DNA of 5,984 nucleotides from Acidobacteriota bacterium. Its GTDB lineage: Bacteria > Acidobacteriota > UBA890 > WLXD01. Positions 5,915 to 5,984 of the stretch are shown in pieces (the first letter of the stretch is position 1; each line of letters begins with the position of its first letter). The notes beneath the pieces are model-generated. The model saw only the letters and a program-made list of their open reading frames with translations, searched no databases and was not told where the DNA came from. The stretch is from positions 1 to 5,984 of the forward strand of contig JACZXM010000212.1 in the NCBI GenBank assembly GCA_022571615.1, in the 5' to 3' direction. Made by a program: the position numbers and the translations under genes.

Positions 5915-5984
5915 TCAGCGAAAAAGGCCGGCTGTCGGGCCGTTTCGTGTTGCGCATCGATCCCGGACTACACGCGACGCTGAA
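5902..5984 (+). CDS. HicB-family / ribbon-helix-helix antitoxin, N-terminal part (cut by right edge)
   Basis: ATG 5902 opens a frame that runs to the window edge with 27 complete codons: MSDTISEKGRL, then SGRFVLRIDPGLHATL. The segment RFVLRIDPGLHATL is typical of the beta-strand and start of the first helix in ribbon-helix-helix proteins of the HicB type, which usually continue with helices containing SLNEYC- or SLN-like residues. Those would lie beyond the edge. The predicted role is the antitoxin of a type II system that neutralises a small toxin and represses its own promoter. It lies 95 bases after the partner gene with its own promoter, so it is probably a separate unit. No toxin gene is visible. 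The call rests on a short stretch and is moderately sure. Confidence 0.6.
   Translation, partial: MSDTISEKGRLSGRFVLRIDPGLHATL

Noticed and set aside
1..5984. CRISPR arrays, tRNA or rRNA genes, insertion-sequence ends, riboswitches
   Set aside because: No regularly spaced repeats, tRNA-like cloverleaf, transposase or long terminal inverted repeat was seen by eye on either strand.

Overview
This is a GC-rich bacterial window, most likely from a proteobacterium or a similar high-GC environmental lineage. The evidence is the GC-rich codon choice, tightly coupled genes, and protein families typical of soil, sediment or aquatic heterotrophs. Taxonomy cannot be fixed from the sequence alone.

Region 1 (1-439, minus strand) is the 3' part of a YyaL/spermatogenesis-associated-20-like gene (DUF255, thioredoxin-domain family). 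It runs off the left edge. Its upstream end is broken: homology begins near 404, an in-frame stop lies at 440-442, and no start codon precedes the conserved part. It looks like a decayed or rearranged remnant. Region 440-613 holds no recognisable gene and leads into the operon.

Region 2 (614-4809, plus strand) is a three-gene operon. The first gene is a membrane-anchored PQQ-like (BamB-type) beta-propeller. Its natural start, with a good Shine-Dalgarno, is at 614, but a TAG at codon 23 interrupts it. The second gene starts 15 bases downstream and is a YncE-like (YVTN) beta-propeller lipoprotein. The third overlaps the second by four bases and is a benzoate-CoA ligase-family enzyme with all its catalytic motifs. 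The layout suggests activation of an aromatic (or related) carboxylic acid linked genetically to two cell-envelope propeller proteins; the link between them is inference.

Region 3 (4810-5984) is a small accessory module of toxin-antitoxin character. It has a 71-residue nucleotidyltransferase that keeps the GG...DxD motif but appears to have lost most of the protein in an in-frame deletion. An 11-base overlap couples it to an intact 223-residue partner ending in a helix-turn-helix-like segment. The start of a separate HicB/ribbon-helix-helix-type antitoxin gene follows, cut by the right edge. The nucleotidyltransferase and the HicB-like gene both seem to be transcribed from promoters placed so close to the ATG that the mRNAs would be leaderless, and both promoters overlap palindromes with GTATC/GATAC arms.

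The most notable points are the premature TAG in the propeller gene, the miniaturised nucleotidyltransferase beside an intact partner, the operator-like palindromes, and the propeller-propeller-ligase operon.
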